A stretch of 64,000 nt of DNA, from positions 19,123-83,122 of the forward strand of contig NZ_JADQBF010000070.1 of NCBI RefSeq assembly GCF_016278775.1. The letters are read 5' to 3'. The notes beneath the pieces are model-generated. The model saw only the letters and a program-made list of their open reading frames with translations. It was not told the origin of the DNA and did not search any database. A program made the position numbers and the translations under genes. This DNA is from Demequina sp. (GTDB lineage Bacteria; Actinomycetota; Actinomycetes; Actinomycetales; Demequinaceae). Of the stretch, positions 20,913 through 30,391 are shown in pieces (positions within the stretch are counted from its first letter, which is position 1; every line of letters begins with the position of its first letter).

Positions 20913-22567
20913 GAGTGCGCCTCCTTTCGCATGGCCTTGAGCCGCTTCATGACGTCGTTCGCGCCGCGGCCAAAGTAGTCGTGAATGAGCTGGTATTCGG
21001 CGAAGAGGCGGTCATAAGCGTCGGCCGCTTCTTGGTTCGGCTGGTACTTGCCCCGCTCCACGCGACCCATGGCTTCCCCAGCGTCGGCGACTGACGCGTA
21101 GGCGCCTGCCGCTGCCGCCGCGTGAATGGCGCTGCCCAAGGCCGGGCCTTGGTCGGAGACGATCGTGGACAGCGGCAAGCGGAGCACGTCCGCATACAGC
21201 TGCATGAGGTGAGGGTTCTTGAGCAGCCCTCCGGCCACCACAAACTCGGTGACGGAAACGCCAGCCGCGTTGAAGGTCTCCACGATCACGCGCGTGCCAA
21301 AGGCCGTGGCCTCGAGGAGCGCCCGATAGCCCTGCTCGGCCTTGGTCGCGAGCGTCTGGCCCACGATCACGCCAGACAGATTGGTGTCCACCAGCACGGA
21401 GCGGTTGCCGTTGTGCCAGTCAAGCGCGACCAGACCGTGAGCGCCCACAGGCTCCTCGAAGGCGAGGTCGGTCAGGTGCTGGTGCACGGACTTGCCAGCG
21501 GCTTCTGCCTCGTCGAAGTAGCGGCCAGGCACCTGGTTCTTGACATACCAGGCAAAGATGTCACCGACGCCCGACTGTCCGGCTTCGTAGCCGTACTTTC
21601 CAGCGGCAATGCCGCCGTCGACGACGCCGCACATTCCCGGGACGTCGACAAGGCTGTCGCCGTTCATGACGTGGCACGTCGACGTGCCCATGATGGCGAG
21701 CATTTGCCCAGGCTCCATCGCCTTGGCGGCGGGGGCCGTCACGTGGGCGTCGACGTTACCTACTGCGACGGCGATCCCTTCAGGCAGACCGGTCCACTTC
21801 GCCGCTTCAGCGGTCAGGCCGCCGGCGCGCTCGCCCAACTGGCCGATGCGGTGTGCCAGCTTGGAGGCCGCGAAGCCCTTGAACGCTGGGTTGAGGGCGG
21901 CCTCGAAGTCCTCGGAGGGGTAATCGCCGTCTTGAAGGATGCCCTTGTAACCGGCCGTGCAGGCATTGCGAACGTACTCGCCGCACAACTGCCATACGAT
22001 CCAGTCTGCGGCCTCGAGCCAGTGGTCCATCCGCTCGTACATCTCGGGGTCTTCTTCGAGGATCTGGAGCGCCTTGGCGTACTCCCACTCGGAAGAGATG
22101 AAGCCTCCATAGCGAGGCAACCAGTCCTCACCACGTTCGCGCGCGAGGGCATTGATGCGGTCGGCCTGAGCCTGGCCTGCATGGTGCTTCCAGAGCTTCA
22201 CGTAGGCGTGCGGGCGCGACTCGAGACCCGGAACCTCGCACATGGGCGTGCCATCGGCAAGCGCCGGCATCGGCGTCGACGCAGTGAAGTCGGTCGCGAT
22301 ACCGATGACGTCGGCCGGGTCAATGCCCGCTGCCTTGATCGCCGCAGGAACGGCCTTCTGCAGTACCTCGCGATAGTCATGAGGCACTTGCAGCGCCCAC
22401 TCGGGAGGGAGCTTTTCTCCCGTGGCCGTGAGCTCGGCGTCCATCACGGCGTGAGGGTACTCGTGCACCGCGGTGCCGACCTCCTCGCCATCGCTCACGC
22501 GAACCACCAGAGCGCGCCCAGAGAGGGTGCCATAGTCCACGCCCACTACGTACTTGTCGTCTTCCAC
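20909..22567 (-). CDS. araB: Ribulokinase
   Basis: GVDYGTLSGRALVV, IGIATDFTASTPMP, FGTRVIVETFN; 4-bp overlap with araD. Confidence 0.96.
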   Translation of the reverse strand: MEDDKYVVGVDYGTLSGRALVVRVSDGEEVGTAVHEYPHAVMDAELTATGEKLPPEWALQVPHDYREVLQKAVPAAIKAAGIDPADVIGIATDFTASTPMPALADGTPMCEVPGLESRPHAYVKLWKHHAGQAQADRINALARERGEDWLPRYGGFISSEWEYAKALQILEEDPEMYERMDHWLEAADWIVWQLCGEYVRNACTAGYKGILQDGDYPSEDFEAALNPAFKGFAASKLAHRIGQLGERAGGLTAEAAKWTGLPEGIAVAVGNVDAHVTAPAAKAMEPGQMLAIMGTSTCHVMNGDSLVDVPGMCGVVDGGIAAGKYGYEAGQSGVGDIFAWYVKNQVPGRYFDEAEAAGKSVHQHLTDLAFEEPVGAHGLVALDWHNGNRSVLVDTNLSGVIVGQTLATKAEQGYRALLEATAFGTRVIVETFNAAGVSVTEFVVAGGLLKNPHLMQLYADVLRLPLSTIVSDQGPALGSAIHAAAAAGAYASVADAGEAMGRVERGKYQPNQEAADAYDRLFAEYQLIHDYFGRGANDVMKRLKAMRKEAHS

Positions 22568-22631
22568 TGAGGCCTCCTTGCCCTGAAAACGGTGGTGCTC
22601 GTGGCGGGCAATCGGAACCGCCCACCCCCAA

Positions 22632-22647
22632 ATGGTAGCGCTAACAT
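22632..22647. promoter_or_regulatory. AraR-like operator upstream of araB
   Basis: ATGGTAGCGCTAACAT, near-palindrome related to the sites at 18582 and 23803. Confidence 0.65.
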
Positions 22648-22712
22648 TTCCCGACGCAACCGGGACATTGGGTCTGACTCACGATGTTGTGTACGGGTGG
22701 GGACCGTGGCGA

Positions 22713-23714
22713 CTACATGCTCGGAGGCGCGACCGACTCACGCACGATCAGCTCGGCGGGCAGTGGGGACGTGTCCGGCAAGTCCTCGCCAGACAGCGCC
22801 GCGACCAGCACGGCCACTGCGAGCGACCCCACCGCGCGAAAGTCCTGGCGCACCGTGGTCAGCGGCGGCATCGTGTGCGCCGCCTCGGGAATGTCGTCAA
22901 AACCGATGACGGAGATGTGTCGCGGCACGTCGATGCCGTGAAGGCCGAGCGCGTGGATGAGACCCAGCGCCATTTGGTCGTTGGCGCACAACACGGCCGT
23001 AGCGGAGTGGTCGACGTGCTCGCCAGCTTCGAAGCCCGACTGCGCCGACCAGTCGCCCTCGATCATCGGCAACCGCGGCAGGCCCCTGCGCATCATCTCC
23101 GAGACGAAGGCACTCTCCCGCAACCGCCCCTCGGTGGAATCGCCCGGGCCCGTGATGTGCTGGATGCGCGTATGACCCATGGACACGAGGTGGTCGATGG
23201 CAAGCCGAACCCCCTCACCCTGATCGACGGATACGGACCACGGCGCCCGCTCGTCGCCGGTAAGCAAGTATGCGACGGGAACATTGTTGGCCCGCGCGTC
23301 TGCCACGTTGAGTACGTTCCGCGTGGGGGCCATCAGCACGAGCGCCTCGATGGACCGTCCGAACAAGAAATCGAGCGCCTCATCGACCGAGGCGGCATCG
23401 TTGGCCGTTGCGGTGCTCAGCGCCTGAAAGCCTGCGTCCCTGAGGGCGCGCTCCACTGCGTAGAAGCTCGACGTCGGTCCAAAATTGGGGGTGTCAGGAA
23501 CCAGCACCCCGACGGCCTGCGACCTCCCGGTAGCCAGCGAGCGCGCAGCGACGTTGCGCCGATAGCCCAGGTCCGAGATCGCCGCCAGAACCCTCTCCCT
23601 GGTACCAGGCCGGATGCCCTCAAAGCCGTTGAGGACGCGCGACACGGTCTGGTGCGACACGCCAGCACGAGCCGCGACGTCGTGCATGCTCGGACCCCGC
23701 ACCACGTTCGCCAT
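22713..23714 (-). CDS. LacI family transcriptional regulator, probable arabinose repressor
   Basis: LacI HTH (SMHDVAARAGVSHQTVSRVLNGFEGIRPGTRERVLAAISDLGYRRN) and sugar-binding domain; adjacent to araBDA. Confidence 0.92.
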   Translation of the reverse strand: MANVVRGPSMHDVAARAGVSHQTVSRVLNGFEGIRPGTRERVLAAISDLGYRRNVAARSLATGRSQAVGVLVPDTPNFGPTSSFYAVERALRDAGFQALSTATANDAASVDEALDFLFGRSIEALVLMAPTRNVLNVADARANNVPVAYLLTGDERAPWSVSVDQGEGVRLAIDHLVSMGHTRIQHITGPGDSTEGRLRESAFVSEMMRRGLPRLPMIEGDWSAQSGFEAGEHVDHSATAVLCANDQMALGLIHALGLHGIDVPRHISVIGFDDIPEAAHTMPPLTTVRQDFRAVGSLAVAVLVAALSGEDLPDTSPLPAELIVRESVAPPSM

Positions 23715-23802
23715 TGCGCCCTCACCGTCCTTGTGCCGACATGCAGAGGCTACCTGCCATTTCACCCCTGCACCGCAGCGACGCGCGCTCCATGGTCCGG
23801 AA

Positions 23803-23818
23803 ATGTTGGCGTTAACAT
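23803..23818. promoter_or_regulatory. AraR-like operator upstream of the LacI gene
   Basis: ATGTTGGCGTTAACAT. Confidence 0.65.
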
Positions 23819-23978
23819 CATTCCACACCTCAGACAACCGGCGCGGGGCCCCTCCCGACAGATTCTCAGGCGCGCGGGACCTGTTGCTCAGGAACCCGGG
23901 ACCTTCTACCCCTAGAGTGCGAGCAAGCCGGACGCGATGGCAGGACCGGCGATGGAGAAAACGAGGCAAAGGAGCCCC

Positions 23979-25403
23979 ATGTCTACCGTTCTGTCACGAC
24001 TCAAGACCTTCATGACCTGGACCGTCCACGGCGACGGCAAGAACCTGACCGGCAATCAGGCTGTAGCGCCAGACGAGCGCCTGACCTACCCGCGCACTAT
24101 CGGCATCGGCGCTCAGCACGTGCTCGCCATGATGGGGTCGACGCTGCTCGTTCCCGCGATCACGGGCATGCCAGCATCGACCACTCTCTTCTTCAGCGCA
24201 ATCGGCACGGCGATCTTCCTCATGATCACCGGCAACAAGGTGCCGTCCTACTTGGGCTCAAGCTTCGCCTTCATTGCCCCGCTTGCGGCGGCCGGCGTGA
24301 CCTCTGCCAACGGGCCTCTCGACGGAGCGACGATCGCGATCGGGCTTGGCGGAATCCTCCTTGCGGGCCTCTTGCTCGCCGCCGTCGGTGCGCTGGTCCA
24401 CCTCCTCGGCGGCGGCTGGATCCAGAAACTGATGCCTCCCGCCGTCACCGGAACGATCGTGGCGCTCATTGGGCTCAACCTGGCGGGTGCCGCAAAGGAC
24501 ATGTGGAACGGCAGCCCCTGGACCGCGATCGTGACCCTTGCCGCTGTGCTGTTGCTCATGGTGCTGTCCAAGGGATTCCTCGGGCGCATCGCGATCCTCG
24601 CGGGCGCCATCATCGGCGGACTGTTCGCTGCCCTTCGCGGCGAGTGGGACGGTGCGGGCGCAGTCATTGGCGACGCGGCCTGGTTTGGACTCCCCGAATA
24701 CCACACGCCCACCTTCGAGGGATCGGTGCTCATCGCGTTCATCCCCGTGGTGCTCGTGCTCATCGCCGAGAACATCGGCCACGTGAAGTCCGTCGCCGCC
24801 ATGACCAACAGGGACCTAGACCCCGTGACCGGTCGGGCGCTCTTCGCCGACGGCGTGGCCACCACCCTTGCCGGCCTCGGCGGCGGTTCTGGTACCACGA
24901 CGTACGCAGAGAACATCGGCGTCATGGCGGCCACCCGCGTGTACTCAACCCTCGCGTACTGGGTGGCGGCTGCAGTGGCGTTGCTGCTGAGCCTGGTGCC
25001 CAAGTTCGGCGCGATCGTTGCCGTCGTCCCCCTAGGAGTGCTGGGCGGGCTCGCGACCCTGCTGTTCGGCCTGATTGCCGTGCTGGGCGCGCGCATCTGG
25101 GTGCAGAACGGCGTCAACTTCTCTCACCCCGTCAACCTGGTCACCGCCGCAGTGGCGCTCATCATCGGCACGGCCGACTACGAGGCAGTGTGGGGCACCA
25201 TGGTGTTCAACGGCATCGCACTCGGCACCCTCGCGGCACTCGTGATCTACCACGGGCTGTCCTGGGTGGCGCAGAAGCGAGGTACTCAGGAAACTCCGCC
25301 CACGAGCCCTGCCATGGTCGAGGCCGATGTAGTGGTGGCCAACACGGCGCACATGGCCTCCAGCCCTCCCGCTGCCAAGAAGCCGCGGGGCACCAAGAAG
25401 TAA
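23979..25403 (+). CDS. NCS2 family nucleobase (uracil/xanthine) permease
   Basis: GSSFAFIAPL, AENIGHVKSV, GGGSGTTTYAENIGVMAATRV; RBS AAAGGAG before ATG 23979. Confidence 0.92.
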   Translation: MSTVLSRLKTFMTWTVHGDGKNLTGNQAVAPDERLTYPRTIGIGAQHVLAMMGSTLLVPAITGMPASTTLFFSAIGTAIFLMITGNKVPSYLGSSFAFIAPLAAAGVTSANGPLDGATIAIGLGGILLAGLLLAAVGALVHLLGGGWIQKLMPPAVTGTIVALIGLNLAGAAKDMWNGSPWTAIVTLAAVLLLMVLSKGFLGRIAILAGAIIGGLFAALRGEWDGAGAVIGDAAWFGLPEYHTPTFEGSVLIAFIPVVLVLIAENIGHVKSVAAMTNRDLDPVTGRALFADGVATTLAGLGGGSGTTTYAENIGVMAATRVYSTLAYWVAAAVALLLSLVPKFGAIVAVVPLGVLGGLATLLFGLIAVLGARIWVQNGVNFSHPVNLVTAAVALIIGTADYEAVWGTMVFNGIALGTLAALVIYHGLSWVAQKRGTQETPPTSPAMVEADVVVANTAHMASSPPAAKKPRGTKK

Positions 25404-25413
25404 TCGCACGACC

Positions 25414-25447
25414 GAACGCCGCGTCCCGCACCCAGGGGCGCGGCTTT
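25414..25447 (+). terminator. Terminator hairpin after the permease gene
   Basis: CCGCGTCCC...GGGGCGCGG then CTTTCGTG. Confidence 0.55.
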
Positions 25448-25458
25448 CGTGTGCTCCG

Positions 25459-25812
25459 CTAGCCCCACCCCAGGGCGTGGAGGCGATCGTCGTCGATCCC
25501 AAAGTGGTGGGCGATCTCGTGCACCACCGTGACGGCCACCTCGTCGCGCACCTCATCCGCGCTGCCGCAGAGCTTCAGCGTGGGGTTGCGATAGATGAAG
25601 ATGCGGTCCGGCAACTCGCCAAAGCCCCAGTCCGCCCCCCGGTCGGTGAGCGAGACGCCGTCGTACAGGCCCAGCAACTCGGGCTCACCATCCGGCGAGT
25701 CGTCCTCGATGAGGATCACCACGTTGTCCATGAGGTCCAACAACTCGCCAGGCACCAACTCGAGCGCGTCGTCGACTGCCTGTTCAAACTCCTCAGGGGA
25801 CATCGTGACCAT
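25459..25812 (-). CDS. Metallopeptidase family protein (minimal HExxH zinc protease)
   Basis: TVVHEIAHHFGIDDDRL; start uncertain (25812 or 25803). Confidence 0.85.
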   Translation of the reverse strand: MVTMSPEEFEQAVDDALELVPGELLDLMDNVVILIEDDSPDGEPELLGLYDGVSLTDRGADWGFGELPDRIFIYRNPTLKLCGSADEVRDEVAVTVVHEIAHHFGIDDDRLHALGWG

Positions 25813-25880
25813 GGGGCCATTGTGTCTCAACCGCGAGTGGACCCACCCTCCGACTACCCCTATCATTGACACTTGGCTCA

Positions 25881-25953
25881 GCCCCTATCGTCTAGTGGCC
25901 TAGGACGCCGCCCTTTCACGGCGGTAGCACGGGTTCGAATCCCGTTGGGGGTA
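25881..25953 (+). tRNA. tRNA-Glu (anticodon TTC)
   Basis: 73-nt cloverleaf; anticodon loop CTTTCAC in CCGCC/GGCGG stem; T-loop TTCGAAT. Confidence 0.96.
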
Positions 25954-26016
25954 CTGGGTGTCGACCGTCATGGTCTACACTTTCTCTGGTCTTGTCCCGC
26001 CTCGGCGAGACGTCAA

Positions 26017-26090
26017 GGCCCTGTAGCGCAGTTGGTTAGCGCGCCGCCCTGTCACGGCGGAGGTCGCGGGTTCAAGTCCCGTCAGGGTCG
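26017..26090 (+). tRNA. tRNA-Asp (anticodon GTC)
   Basis: 74-nt cloverleaf; anticodon loop CTGTCAC; acceptor GGCCCTG/CAGGGTC. Confidence 0.96.
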
Positions 26091-26100
26091 CGGGTATGAG

Positions 26101-26124
26101 TGCCCCTCTTATCTAAGAGGGGCA
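26101..26124 (+). terminator. Hairpin after tRNA-Asp
   Basis: TGCCCCTCTT-ATCT-AAGAGGGGCA, 10-bp stem. Confidence 0.7.
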
Positions 26125-26169
26125 TTTGTCTCAAGGGGGCGCGGTCTCTCGCCGATGCCGCTCCCCTGA

Positions 26170-26245
26170 GGCTCTGTAGCTCAGTTGGTAGAGCGCACGA
26201 CTGAAAATCGTGAGGTCACGGGATCGACGCCCGTCGGAGCCACCA
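26170..26245 (+). tRNA. tRNA-Phe (anticodon GAA), CCA encoded
   Basis: Acceptor GGCTCTG/CGGAGCC; anticodon loop CTGAAAA in CACGA/TCGTG stem; trailing ACCA. Confidence 0.94.
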
Positions 26246-26251
26246 CAGAGG

Positions 26252-26276
26252 GCCCCGCCGAAGCTGCGGGGCTTTG
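26252..26276 (+). terminator. Terminator after tRNA-Phe
   Basis: GCCCCGC...GCGGGGC followed by TTTGTG. Confidence 0.7.
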
Positions 26277-26334
26277 TGCTTTCACGGACAACGGACGACG
26301 CTGGGGCTGGCACGGACGGCTAGGTGGGGGCGGC

Positions 26335-27462
26335 TCACTCCTTCGCGCCTGCCGGGCCACGCAGGTCAGCGGCGGAGGCCTCGCCCAGTTCCGTCGCGGC
26401 AGTGGCGCCCGCAACCCCCAGCCAGCGCTCCGGTCGGCCCAGCGCGTCGGCCTCAGAGCCGGCCAGCTCCACGAGCGAGGCCGCCCACACGGGCGCCGGG
26501 TCCGACAGTCGGCCGGCGATGACGGCGGCGCGCGTGCCCGCCTGACTGGCGAGCCTCAGCACCTCGCCCACCGTCTTGCCGCCAAGCGACTGCGCGTCGT
26601 ACTGTCCTTCCCCCGTGATCACCACGTCGGCATCGGCCACGGCGGCGGCCAAGCCGGTGAGACGCTGGATGTAGGCGGCGCCGGGCTCGACGCGAGCACC
26701 CCACACCGTGGCAAACCCGAACGCCGTGCCGCCTGCCGCTCCCGCGCCAGGGGCGTCGGCGTCGCCCCCCAGCAACTGCGCGTAGCGGGCAAGGGCGTCC
26801 TCGAGCACGCGAACGTCGGCCGCGCTCGCGCCCTTCTGCGGCCCGAATACCGCCGCGGCCCCGGCGGGACCCAGCAGCGGCGCGGTGACGTCCGTCAGCA
26901 CCGTCACGCCGCCTGAAGGGGGCGGCCGGAGGCCCGATCGGTCGCACTCGTGCAACCCGGCGAGCGCGGCGCCGCCAGGGGGCAGCGGACTGCCTGCGGC
27001 GTCGTTCGCACGCAGGCCGAGAGCCGTGAGTGCGCCCGCTCCGCCGTCGGTCGAGGCGGAGCCGCCGATCGCGATCACCAGCCGGGATGCGCCATCATCC
27101 AAAGCGGCGCCGATGGTCTGGCCCAGCCCGCGCGTGGAGGCACCCAGCGGATCCGGCAATGCCATGAGCGGCAGGCCGCACATCTGCGCGAGTTCCACCA
27201 CGGCAGTGCCGTCTGGCAGCATGAGCCACTCTCCGCGGGCGGGGCGGCCATCCGGCCCGTCCACCGGGAACGTCCCGTGTCTGCGCGCTCCCGCCACGCA
27301 CGCCTCGATCATGTCGAGCGTGCCCTCCCCGCCATCCGCTTGCGGCAAGAGGATCAGCTCGTCACCAGGGCGAATCTCCAGCCACCCCGCGGCGATGGCC
27401 CGAGCTGCTACGTCGGCCGGCACCGAGCCCTTGAACGAGTCGGGCGCTATCACGACTCTCAT
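26335..27462 (-). CDS. Glycerate kinase (GarK/GlxK family)
   Basis: MRVVIAPDSFKGSVPADVAARAIAAGW, GGSASTDGGAGAL, GEGQYDAQSLGGKTVGEV. Confidence 0.95.
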   Translation of the reverse strand: MRVVIAPDSFKGSVPADVAARAIAAGWLEIRPGDELILLPQADGGEGTLDMIEACVAGARRHGTFPVDGPDGRPARGEWLMLPDGTAVVELAQMCGLPLMALPDPLGASTRGLGQTIGAALDDGASRLVIAIGGSASTDGGAGALTALGLRANDAAGSPLPPGGAALAGLHECDRSGLRPPPSGGVTVLTDVTAPLLGPAGAAAVFGPQKGASAADVRVLEDALARYAQLLGGDADAPGAGAAGGTAFGFATVWGARVEPGAAYIQRLTGLAAAVADADVVITGEGQYDAQSLGGKTVGEVLRLASQAGTRAAVIAGRLSDPAPVWAASLVELAGSEADALGRPERWLGVAGATAATELGEASAADLRGPAGAKE

Positions 27463-27572
27463 GGTCGGAGTCTAAGCCGGGGAGGGTCACCCCTCGAGTG
27501 AGTCGCCGGTCATGCGTTTGCACATAGCCCCCGATACACGCTGTACTGGGGTCATCACTCCTAGGAGGAACT

Positions 27573-27953
27573 ATGAAGACCGGTGGCTTTGGTAAGTACG
27601 TGGTGAACGCACTCGTGGCGGCCGTTGCAGGTCAAGCGATGGGAATCGTGCGCACCGAGCTCGAAGATGCGAAGACCGAGATGCAGGAGAAGGCCAAGGG
27701 CATCGGCATCGGCGCTGCTCTGGTGGCGGCCTCCGCGTCCTTCCTGTTCTTCGCCCTGGCCGTGTTCCTCGCGGCTGCCGTGATCGGCCTGGCTCAGGTG
27801 TGGCCCGCTTGGCTTGCCGCCCTGGCGGTGGGCGGTGGCCTGCTGCTCATTGGCGGCATCCTGATCGCCGTCGGCGCCTCCAAGATCAACAAGAACAAAG
27901 ATCTCAAGCCGGAACGCGCCATCACCAGCCTGCGCCGCTACTTCGGCAGCTAA
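27573..27953 (+). CDS. Actinobacterial holin-X-like (phage holin family) small membrane protein
   Basis: Two TM segments with charged amphipathic N-terminal region and basic C-terminus. Confidence 0.65.
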   Translation: MKTGGFGKYVVNALVAAVAGQAMGIVRTELEDAKTEMQEKAKGIGIGAALVAASASFLFFALAVFLAAAVIGLAQVWPAWLAALAVGGGLLLIGGILIAVGASKINKNKDLKPERAITSLRRYFGS

Positions 27954-28915
27954 GCCACATCCACCGACGGCGCTCCCGGCGGAGTGGCCGCCGGTGGGGG
28001 CGGCGGCTTGGGCCTGGATCGGCCAGCAAGCCACACCCCGACAAACACGACGAGCGCGCCGACCGGCTCGTACCACTGGAGTCCCTCGCCCAAGACGGTC
28101 ACGCCCAGCACCGTCGCGACAACGGGCACCAAGAACGTCACCGAGGTAGCGGTAGTGGCTCCGGCGAGTTTCACGACCCTCCAGAACATGATGTAGGCGA
28201 ACGACGTGCCGAGCACGCCGAGCGCCAGTACTCCCCACAGCGCTGACCCCGTGACGGAGAAGGCGCCCTGCTCCGGTGGCCCGGACAAGACCGCCACGGG
28301 CGCCAGCATGACGGCCGAGATCCCCACCTGCGTCATGGACAGCCCAGCGGGTCCGGCGCTCACCCGCGTCAGCAACATGCGCGACAGCGTCCCGCCAATG
28401 CCATAGAACGCGGTGGCCGTCAGCATCAGCACGGTGCCGCTCAAGGAGAACTCACTCACGTCCCATGCGCCCACCAGCACGGCTAGCCCGGCGGCGCCCA
28501 CCAGCAGGCCAACCAACTGCGAACGGGTGGTGCGCTCCGCCGGTATGAGCAGGGCCACGAACAGGGCGGTCCACAGCGGCGTGGACGCGTTCAGCAGGCT
28601 CGCGAGAATCGAGGTGATGTGCTGCTCAGCCATGGGGATCAAGACCATCGGCACGCCGGACATGCACACCCCCACCACGGCGATAGCCCCCACCTGCTTC
28701 CACGTGAAACTTGGCCACCTCCGCGCCACCGCCACCATTGCGACCAGCACGATCGCGCCGACCAGCAGCCGACCGAAGCCCACCTGGGCGGGGGTGAATG
28801 CCTCAAGGCCCATCTTGATGAACAAGAACGATGACCCCCACCCCAGAGCGGCCACCATGAGCGACGGCATCCACGCCCGCATGGGCGCGTGCTGCGCCGG
28901 GTGCGAGCCGCTCAT
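27950..28915 (-). CDS. EamA/DMT family transporter
   Basis: Ten-TM EamA pattern; ALGWGSSFLFIKMGLEAFTPAQVGFGRLLVGA; start 28915 overlaps upstream stop. Confidence 0.88.
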   Translation of the reverse strand: MSGSHPAQHAPMRAWMPSLMVAALGWGSSFLFIKMGLEAFTPAQVGFGRLLVGAIVLVAMVAVARRWPSFTWKQVGAIAVVGVCMSGVPMVLIPMAEQHITSILASLLNASTPLWTALFVALLIPAERTTRSQLVGLLVGAAGLAVLVGAWDVSEFSLSGTVLMLTATAFYGIGGTLSRMLLTRVSAGPAGLSMTQVGISAVMLAPVAVLSGPPEQGAFSVTGSALWGVLALGVLGTSFAYIMFWRVVKLAGATTATSVTFLVPVVATVLGVTVLGEGLQWYEPVGALVVFVGVWLAGRSRPKPPPPPAATPPGAPSVDVA

Positions 28916-29520
28916 CGGTCCCCTCCCGGTGCGGGTCCTCCAGGGTGCACCACGCCCACCGCTGGCGCGAGAACGTCCGGGTGCGCCTCGCGTCCGGCTC
29001 TCAGGACGGCAGCGTCCGCCCAGCCAGCCTCGAACGCGAGCAGAGCGGCCTTGATCCCAGGGCCCCCAGGGCCGTAGCGGCCCAGACGCCCACCCGAAGC
29101 GATCACTCGGTGGCAGGGAACAAACAGTGCGATGGCGTTGCGTCCGCACGCCGTCCCTGCGGCCCGCATGGCCCGCGGCCTCCCGGCGGCCGCGGCCACC
29201 TCTTGATAGGACAACGGCTCACCGGCAACGATGCGTCGCGTCGCCTCCCACACGTCCTGGAAGAAGGGCCCACCCTCTTGCTGGACCGGGACCGACGCCG
29301 CGGCGCTGCCGTCTCCGTCCAACCACGCCTCGACGGCGTCCCTGACGTGAGGTGGTGCGCCTTGCGACCAGCCGTCGGCCACCAGGCCCCCCGGCAGTTG
29401 CGCTGCCACGTGGACTGCGGGCCGGAATCCCGCAGCACGGACCACGCCATCCGCGGTGGCGAAGACGCTGAGGTCGCCTACCGGGGTGGCGAAGCGCTCA
29501 TGCGTGAGGGCAGCATTCAT
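28912..29520 (-). CDS. ogt: Methylated-DNA-[protein]-cysteine S-methyltransferase
   Basis: Catalytic PCHRVI motif with GRLGRYG. Confidence 0.92.
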   Translation of the reverse strand: MNAALTHERFATPVGDLSVFATADGVVRAAGFRPAVHVAAQLPGGLVADGWSQGAPPHVRDAVEAWLDGDGSAAASVPVQQEGGPFFQDVWEATRRIVAGEPLSYQEVAAAAGRPRAMRAAGTACGRNAIALFVPCHRVIASGGRLGRYGPGGPGIKAALLAFEAGWADAAVLRAGREAHPDVLAPAVGVVHPGGPAPGGDR

Positions 29521-29625
29521 GCGCCAAGATTACGGCCCGGAGCGGACGTCGAGACGAGGCCGCTTGGGCTCAGGGTGGCACCTTCTGCGCTTGCCGCGCG
29601 TCGGTGGCGCACACCGGGCAGAAAG

Positions 29626-29658
29626 AACGGCCCCCGTCCTTGCGGGACGAGGGCCGTT
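29626..29658 (-). terminator. Terminator downstream of bldC
   Basis: AACGGCCCCCGTCC-TTGC-GGGACGAGGGCCGTT stem. Confidence 0.65.
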
Positions 29659-29672
29659 ATGACTTGCGAATG

Positions 29673-29882
29673 TTAAGCGGAGTGAGCCTGTTCCTGCGCG
29701 TCTGCGAGCAGGGCCATCACCTCAAGCTCACGGAAACGCCGGTGACCACCCAGCGTGCGAATCGAGGAGAGTTTGCCAACCTTGGCCCAACGGGTCACGG
29801 TCTTTGGGTCTACGCGAAAAATCGCGGCGACCTCACTGGGCGTGAGCAACTTCTCCGGTTCATGGAGAGTATCTGCCATCAT
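29673..29882 (-). CDS. bldC: BldC-like small MerR-type DNA-binding protein
   Basis: LLTPSEVAAIFRVDPKTVTRWAKVGKLSSIRTLGGHRRFRE. Confidence 0.93.
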   Translation of the reverse strand: MMADTLHEPEKLLTPSEVAAIFRVDPKTVTRWAKVGKLSSIRTLGGHRRFRELEVMALLADAQEQAHSA

Positions 29883-30100
29883 GTCTTTCCCTCAGTTGTG
29901 CCGGGAGCCCTGCGGGCATCGTCGCACCATGAGACTCTCGACTCATACGATTATGACGCGGTTCTTGGGAGTTTTCCTGTTTTTGTCGGTATGTCCAGAG
30001 ATTCGCGACTGGTCGAACGAAGGTTGTAGAGTAACGACAGGACTCGAGGCCGAGGACCGCAGTTGTGCGTGTCCTCTGTAGTCAGAAGGGACGGGCGATC

Positions 30101-30274
30101 ATGGGGCGCGGCCGTCAGAAGGCAAAAGACGCGAAGATTGCGCGTCAGCTCAAGTACACCGACCACAGCAGCGATCTGCGCGAGTTGGAACGAGAGCTCA
30201 TCGGTCGATCCAGCGTGCCCGCGCAGCCGTCAGAGGACGAGCGTCGCGACCGTTGGGCAGAAGAAGACGACTAG
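30101..30274 (+). CDS. DUF3073 family protein
   Basis: MGRGRQKAKDAKIARQLKY signature. Confidence 0.9.
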   Translation: MGRGRQKAKDAKIARQLKYTDHSSDLRELERELIGRSSVPAQPSEDERRDRWAEEDD

Positions 30275-30391
30275 AGACTGTGCCGCGCCGGGGGTGAACG
30301 TCGTCTCCTGCCGCGATTCTTGGTGACCGCCCGGGGTGTGGCGGCCGTCGGCGTTGCGCCCGGGGGTCGCCGGTTCAGACGGGAGCCACCG

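Noticed and set aside
21122-22570. 482-aa plus-strand ORF opposite araB
   Set aside because: Antisense shadow; no family features.
25881-26245. tRNA cluster as an integration (attB) site
   Set aside because: No integrase, direct repeat of a tRNA end, or foreign-looking island on either side.
27573-27953. Holin-like gene as evidence of a prophage
   Set aside because: Actinobacterial holin-X-like proteins are common chromosomal genes; no other phage gene nearby.
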